From: an uncultured Clostridia bacterium
GTDB taxonomy: Bacteria > Bacillota > Clostridia > Oscillospirales > Ruminococcaceae
Assembly (NCBI GenBank): GCA_937893735.1
Contig: CALBGD010000308.1
Coordinates: 1 to 18,899, forward strand
Direction of reading: 5' to 3'
DNA: 18,899 bases
Positions 15,000 through 18,899 of the stretch are shown here, piece after piece. The notes beneath the pieces were generated by a model. The model saw only the letters and a list, made by a program, of their open reading frames with translations. It ran no database searches and had not been told where the DNA came from. Every line of letters begins with the position of its first letter. Position 1 is the stretch's first letter. The position numbers were made by a program, and so were the translations under genes.

Positions 15000-15221
15000 T
15001 CACTTATTAAGCACAGCAAGGATATCACCAACAGTTTTGAATCCCTTTAATGTTGCGCTGTCCAGCTTTACGCCGAACTCATCTTCTGCCATAACTATAA
15101 GAGAGAGCTTTGTCATTGAGTCATACTCTTCGATTTCGTCAAGATTTGTCTCGGCATTCAGCGTACCCTCTTCGATCTCTAATAAATCTTCGAGAAGAGC
15201 CAGTTTTTCTTTTTCAGTCAT
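15000..15221 (-). CDS. Dedicated acyl carrier protein
   Basis: A 73-residue acidic four-helix protein of the ACP type. The attachment site for phosphopantetheine is the DSM motif at residues 34-36 (EEYDSMTKLSLIVMAEDEFG), so S35 should carry the prosthetic group. The C-terminal part GFKTVGDILAVLNK is the usual last helix. AGGAGG lies about 8 bp before the ATG. It is the last gene of the leftward cluster, 49 bp after the KAS III gene. The housekeeping fatty-acid ACP normally has DSL and lies in a fab operon; the setting here points to a pathway-specific carrier. Confidence 0.88.
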   Translation of the reverse strand: MTEKEKLALLEDLLEIEEGTLNAETNLDEIEEYDSMTKLSLIVMAEDEFGVKLDSATLKGFKTVGDILAVLNK

Positions 15222-15270
15222 AACTATAACCTCCTGTTTTTTATATTATCAACTTTGCGGTTCTGCAAAA

Positions 15271-16335
15271 TCAACAACCTTCAGTAAAACCATCATTAAA
15301 CCATTCGTTTGTGTATATAACAGGGAAAACGTCTTTGGTGGAGATGGTGAACTCAACTGCTGCCCAGGACAGACCTACGCCAAAACCACAGGTAAGGAAA
15401 CGCTTTGTTGAATCGGAATCATCTTTTCCATAATCGTTAGCGATAGTCAGCGGAATTGACGCAGAACTTGTGTTCCCGAATTTATCAATGGAAACAGCCA
15501 TTTTGTCCAGTGGGAAGCCAGTGCGCTTAGCGATCTGCTTCATGATATAAAGGTTTGCCTGATGAAGTACCAGTTTATCGTAGTCGTCAGGTGTTGTGCC
15601 CATATCGTTCATATAAGCCTTTATCATTTCAGGTGCTTTGTCTACTGCAAAATTAAACACCTCAACGCCATCCATCTTGCTCTCAATTGGAGCTTCGGCG
15701 TGTCTTACATATCCTCCATAGGTTATTATGGATTTAAACCCGGAACCGTCACTCGCAGAATAAATTGTCAGGCTGTCTTTTTCTGAGCCGGTTTTTTCTA
15801 ACAGGATAGCAGAACCTGCATCACCAAAAAGATAATAGTCGCTTAAATCCTTGTACTTTCTGGCTGGCGTCTGACCTGCTAATTCTCCGCATAACAGAAG
15901 TGCTTTGCTTGAATTGCTGGTTGCTAACAGGCTGGATATGACATTCAGACCATAGCCAAAGCCGGAGCACCCCATATTCATATCAAATGCTATGCAGCTT
16001 GAGGATAAACCGAGGCGGTATTGCATAACGCAGGCAGTAGCCGGATTCCTGTAATCAGGGGAGAGAGTTACATATACAATGACACCGATTTCACTGCGGT
16101 CTATATTTTTCTCTGTGATTATCTTTTCGGCTGCATATACGCAAAGATCCGAGGGAGCCTGCTGTTTGATACACAGATATTTTTCTGAAACGCCTGTGCT
16201 TTTTTTGTACTTGGCAATGTTGAATTCATTATTTTTGATTTCGCTCTCAGCGCAGTCTTCCAGCGTAACCAGGTTGTCCGGAACAGCAGCGCATATACTG
16301 CTTATCTTTATTCCTCTGATAGTGTTGTTTATCAT
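15271..16335 (-). CDS. 3-oxoacyl-ACP synthase III-like ketosynthase
   Basis: A 354-residue thiolase-fold condensing enzyme. The FabH catalytic triad is complete: C123 in DMNMGCSGFGYGL, H258 in LVLHQAN and N288 in FGNTSSASIP. KAS III enzymes join a short acyl-CoA to malonyl-ACP to start a chain, giving a 3-oxoacyl-ACP. The N-terminal KYKKSTGVSEKY (43-53) is the family's 'TGI..R' region, with K in place of R. Compared with core FabH the C-terminus is extended by a polar tail (FPVIYTNEWFNDGFTEGC). It sits directly downstream of the SDR gene (16-bp gap) and upstream of the ACP gene, so substrate flow from KAS III to ketoreductase on this ACP is likely. The organism's core FabH is expected elsewhere. 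Confidence 0.9.
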   Translation of the reverse strand: MINNTIRGIKISSICAAVPDNLVTLEDCAESEIKNNEFNIAKYKKSTGVSEKYLCIKQQAPSDLCVYAAEKIITEKNIDRSEIGVIVYVTLSPDYRNPATACVMQYRLGLSSSCIAFDMNMGCSGFGYGLNVISSLLATSNSSKALLLCGELAGQTPARKYKDLSDYYLFGDAGSAILLEKTGSEKDSLTIYSASDGSGFKSIITYGGYVRHAEAPIESKMDGVEVFNFAVDKAPEMIKAYMNDMGTTPDDYDKLVLHQANLYIMKQIAKRTGFPLDKMAVSIDKFGNTSSASIPLTIANDYGKDDSDSTKRFLTCGFGVGLSWAAVEFTISTKDVFPVIYTNEWFNDGFTEGC

Positions 16336-16351
16336 GCTAATTCTCCGTTTG

Positions 16352-17101
16352 TTATAATAGATTGCCGCCGTTTATGTTGAATGATGTGCCTGTTATCCTG
16401 TCAGCAGCCGGGCTTAGCAGATATGAGATCATTGACGATATCTCATCTGCTTTGATGATCCCTAACGGAAGAGCATTGATCCGTGATTCGCCGTCTTCTA
16501 TATTGCTGCAGAACAAATCAGCCATAGGGGTATCAACAAAGCTCGGGCGTATGCTGTTTATGCATATCTTTCTTGGAAGCAGTTCCTTTGCCATGCACTT
16601 TACCGCTGCGTCAATAGCTGCTTTTGACGCGCTGTATGCCGACTGTCCCTTTTCTGGATATATGCTTGCCATTGAGGAAATTGCCACTATTTTTGAGCCA
16701 TCAGCCGAATTCTTCTTCTTTATAAACTGACGTGCTATTTCGTAAAAAGAGAAGAAGTTTATCTGCATTGTTTCCTGCATTGTCTTTGGTGTGGTTGACT
16801 TTACAGGGATTGTAGGGGCGATTCCGGCACAGCATACCAAACCATTCAGTTTTCCGGTTTCAGACACAATGCCAGACACAAGCGTATCTATGTTATCAAG
16901 GTCAGTCAGGTCAAAAGGTCTGTATATATGTCCCTCTCCGCTAAGCATAGCCAGTGTTTCTTTGAGCTGTTCTTCCCTGCGCGCCACCAGCACTGTTTTG
17001 GCACCCATGCCGCTTAGTGTGATCGCAGCTTGCCTGCCTATGCCAGAAGAAGCACCTGTTATTAAAATTGTTTTGCCTGAAAAATCAAAGATATTTTCCA
17101 T
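16352..17101 (-). CDS. SDR-family ketoreductase (FabG-like)
   Basis: A 249-residue classical short-chain dehydrogenase/reductase. The nucleotide-binding TGASSGIG lies at residues 15-22, RR at 41-42 after the second strand favours NADPH, and the catalytic set is N114, S142/S143, Y156 and K160 (YSASK). The usual NNAG motif reads CCAG (90-93). The opening FDFSGKTILITGASSGIG is like SDRs of surface-polysaccharide loci. In this context it should reduce a 3-oxoacyl-ACP to the 3-hydroxyacyl form, though a sugar-nucleotide substrate is possible. The start at 17101 has AAAGGAA upstream; an in-frame ATG ten codons earlier overlaps the preceding gene and is less likely. Confidence 0.88.
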   Translation of the reverse strand: MENIFDFSGKTILITGASSGIGRQAAITLSGMGAKTVLVARREEQLKETLAMLSGEGHIYRPFDLTDLDNIDTLVSGIVSETGKLNGLVCCAGIAPTIPVKSTTPKTMQETMQINFFSFYEIARQFIKKKNSADGSKIVAISSMASIYPEKGQSAYSASKAAIDAAVKCMAKELLPRKICINSIRPSFVDTPMADLFCSNIEDGESRINALPLGIIKADEISSMISYLLSPAADRITGTSFNINGGNLL

Positions 17102-17127
17102 TGATATTCCTTTCTGTGTTCTGCAAG

Positions 17128-17853
17128 TCAATCCTTATGCTTGATATATACATCGTTTACATCTTTAATGACATAACCTGCTTCTATATCACACACAAGA
17201 GAATTACGGTTATTGCTTGAAACGTAAGTTACGATTCTGGAGGGCTTCTGCATTAACTGGTATTCGACGCCCTTCAGTGTGGCAGGGACTGCCAGTCCGC
17301 AGTTTAAATATTCCTTAAACATTCCGCCAAGGTAAGCAAAGAATACATTATTATCAAGAACTTTGTATGCGCTGAAAGTAAAAATATTTCCCTCATACAT
17401 ACCTTTTATAACTTTGTTTCCTCTTGCGATTTCGTCCTTTATCCAGTTGATGTATCTTTTGTTGGCGATCTCTACTGAAAAATGCGGGTCAATGGCAATA
17501 CGGTCGGTCTTGAAAATTCCTTTTTCAAGCTCGGAAAACAGAGTGTCAATGTCATCGTCTGTCATTGGCATATATGTTATTCTGTCTGCGATTCGTCTTA
17601 TTGCCGGGGAAACTGCCGGAACCTTCATCTTATGCGTCAGCCTGAACATAGATTCAACATAAATGTATCCTAATTCCGCCAGCATATTTTTTATTGCAAA
17701 ATCTCCCGCGGGTACTTTAACAACATTGTATTGCTTTTCGTTTGCCGCGATAGTTTGACGGATAATTTCGGTGGTATCATTTTTTTCTGCTTCAAATTCA
17801 ACTGTATCTACACCGAGATTTCTTTTTTCCCAGTATGCGTCAATAACCTTCAT
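17128..17853 (-). CDS. GNAT-family acyltransferase, WecD-like
   Basis: A 241-residue protein with the two-part layout of WecD (dTDP-fucosamine acetyltransferase). An N-terminal degenerate domain opens WEKRNLGVDTVEFE and includes MLAELGYIYVESMFRLTHKM. The C-terminal GNAT domain has ITYMPMTDDDIDTLF, then DRIAIDPHFSVEIANKRYINWIKDEI, a core strand VFFAYLGGMF, and the closing SSNNRNSLVCDIEAGYVIKDV typical of the GNAT fold's last helix and strand. The motif A glycine-rich loop is weak. It should transfer an acyl group to an amine; an acyl-ACP donor from the adjacent genes is an attractive guess. GGAGGA precedes the start. Confidence 0.75.
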   Translation of the reverse strand: MKVIDAYWEKRNLGVDTVEFEAEKNDTTEIIRQTIAANEKQYNVVKVPAGDFAIKNMLAELGYIYVESMFRLTHKMKVPAVSPAIRRIADRITYMPMTDDDIDTLFSELEKGIFKTDRIAIDPHFSVEIANKRYINWIKDEIARGNKVIKGMYEGNIFTFSAYKVLDNNVFFAYLGGMFKEYLNCGLAVPATLKGVEYQLMQKPSRIVTYVSSNNRNSLVCDIEAGYVIKDVNDVYIKHKD

Positions 17854-17898
17854 TTGTTAAGAGTCCTCCGATATCATTAAAAGCTTTAGATGGAATTA

Positions 17899-18597
17899 TC
17901 AAACTATTGTAAACATATTATCTGCATACTTTAATTTGTCCATCTTTATTGGATCTCCATGCCCCGGAAAAATATATGTAGATGCTGATATTTTTTGCAG
18001 TTTAGGCAGCGTGTCGGAATAGTAAAGTTTGGCGTTGCTTCCGGGCCAGCGCGTAGTTGTTTCGGTGTTGGGTATCAGTGAGTCGCCGGTGAAACAAATG
18101 ATGTCGTCAAGCCATATAAGGCAGCTTGACGGCGAATGTCCCGGTGTGCTTTCCAGATGGATCCTATGACCCTCCCATACCGTATCCATGTGCGTATCGA
18201 ATGTTTCTTCTGCTGTGTATGTATATGGTCGGAATTGATTTTCGATCTCGTCCGCTTCTTTATCCATTCCCCTGTCGCGGAGTATTATAGACACCACGGT
18301 AGGTCTGTTTGAGTATTTCTGGCTTTTGGGACTAATTGCATTCTGTTGGCATATAAGATGGGTATTAAAGTTCATGCGCAGATTGCTGATTCCGTTTGTA
18401 TGGTCAAAATGCTCATGCGTTAGCAGGCATAGGACCTTTAAAACCCCGTTTTTTTTCATGCAGTCGATGGCTTCGGCTGAGGAATGCGGATCTACCACAA
18501 GGGCGGATCGATTTTCCATCAGTACATACATATTGGAATTGATATATGGAAACACAAACTTATGGATCTGCTGTATCAGGGATTTGTTGTCACTCAT
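17899..18597 (-). CDS. Metallo-beta-lactamase-fold hydrolase
   Basis: A 232-residue enzyme with the full binuclear metal signature: H61-x-H63-x-D65-H66 in LLTHEHFDHTNG, H154 in STPGHSPSSCL, D172 in CFTGDSLIP and H213 in FPGHGDP. The family includes glyoxalase II and thioesterases, so it may release or edit an acyl thioester here. An insertion of about 40 residues (roughly 90-130, rich in charged residues) precedes the second metal motif. The start at 18597 overlaps the stop of the upstream GNAT gene as ATGA, indicating coupling; a longer in-frame start at 18630 would lie inside that gene. It is unlikely to be a beta-lactamase because it has no signal peptide. Confidence 0.85.
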   Translation of the reverse strand: MSDNKSLIQQIHKFVFPYINSNMYVLMENRSALVVDPHSSAEAIDCMKKNGVLKVLCLLTHEHFDHTNGISNLRMNFNTHLICQQNAISPKSQKYSNRPTVVSIILRDRGMDKEADEIENQFRPYTYTAEETFDTHMDTVWEGHRIHLESTPGHSPSSCLIWLDDIICFTGDSLIPNTETTTRWPGSNAKLYYSDTLPKLQKISASTYIFPGHGDPIKMDKLKYADNMFTIV

Positions 18598-18899
18598 GAT
18601 CTGCCATTCTTTACATATACCATATCCCAAAGACCATCATGCGTCATATTGTATTTCTGATGAAACTTTATGGAAGCGATATTATTCTTATCCACCCAGG
18701 AATATATATATTTTCCGCCTTGTCCGCAGTATTGTCTTATTCTGTTTAGAAGCATGGAATGGACAATTTCCGGTTTGTCAGAATTATATACCTGATTGAT
18801 ATAGAGTTTTTTAGGAGCAGCCACAGTCTGCAGCAGGGAGGCTATTTTGTTTTCCTGATTTCTGTATATCAGAAATTCATCGTTTTTGATGGATGCGAT
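18594..18899 (-). CDS. GNAT-family N-acetyltransferase, C-terminal part (partial)
   Basis: The frame enters from the right edge and gives 101 residues before the stop at 18594-18596. The visible segment shows the second half of a GNAT domain: KKLYINQVYNSDK, then MLLNRIRQYCGQGGKYIYSWVDKNNIASIKFHQKYNM, in which the 'N..S...H.K.GF'-like helix that ends GNAT domains is clear, and a final strand WDMVYVK. A possible GTG start at 18824 is not used, since the frame continues upstream. It is the first visible gene of the leftward cluster and is coupled to the hydrolase gene by a four-base overlap. Confidence 0.75.
   Translation of the reverse strand: MASIKNDEFLIYRNQENKIASLLQTVAAPKKLYINQVYNSDKPEIVHSMLLNRIRQYCGQGGKYIYSWVDKNNIASIKFHQKYNMTHDGLWDMVYVKNGRS

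Noticed and set aside
17899..18597. Metallo-beta-lactamase resistance gene
   Set aside because: The fold is shared with many hydrolases; there is no signal peptide and the setting is an acyl-chain cluster.

Overview
The window looks like a chromosomal segment of a fairly GC-rich member of the Bacillota, class Clostridia, most likely a Ruminococcus/Oscillospiraceae-type gut bacterium. The reasons are the Gram-positive style of the proteins (KsgA, RNase M5, HolA, AlaS, a diderm-unlike lipoprotein signal, a probable SpoIIE), strong AGGAGG ribosome binding sites, sigma-A promoters with 16-17 bp spacers, and GC-rich palindromic extragenic repeats. The taxonomic call is an inference; no rRNA or tRNA gene was seen.

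Left part (1-2590): the start of a leftward membrane protein gene, probably spoIIE, diverges from a rightward unit of a TPR protein, a dCMP deaminase and rsmA/ksgA, closed by a strong terminator. Positions 2590-4400 are a patchwork: an AT-rich pocket with a small Cys/His-rich protein, a bidirectional terminator, a leftward GtrA-family gene, and the C-terminal remnant of a polysaccharide deacetylase whose 5' part is missing exactly where the gtrA promoter sits. Next comes a solitary sugar-type ABC solute-binding lipoprotein (4459-5979).

Middle part (6030-11951): a block of extragenic repeats (a 69-bp tandem repeat between inverted palindromes), a 68-residue protein of unknown function, alaS, and a tight unit of a frameshifted cytidine deaminase, a HIT protein, holA and an RNase M5 gene. 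Positions 11952-12153 hold a run of hairpins rather than a gene.

Right part: 12154-14826 encode an MBOAT O-acyltransferase and a DHHW (AlgJ/AlgX-like) partner, a pair that normally acylates an extracellular polysaccharide. Across a shared bidirectional terminator lies a leftward cluster (15000-18899, running off the window) of visibly lower GC: acyl carrier protein, KAS III, SDR ketoreductase, WecD-like GNAT acyltransferase, metallo-beta-lactamase-fold hydrolase and a second GNAT. Together these could build a short 3-oxo- or 3-hydroxyacyl chain on a dedicated ACP and transfer it to an amine, for example an amino sugar of a surface glycan. This is the most interesting part of the window, but the function is inferred from the enzyme set alone.
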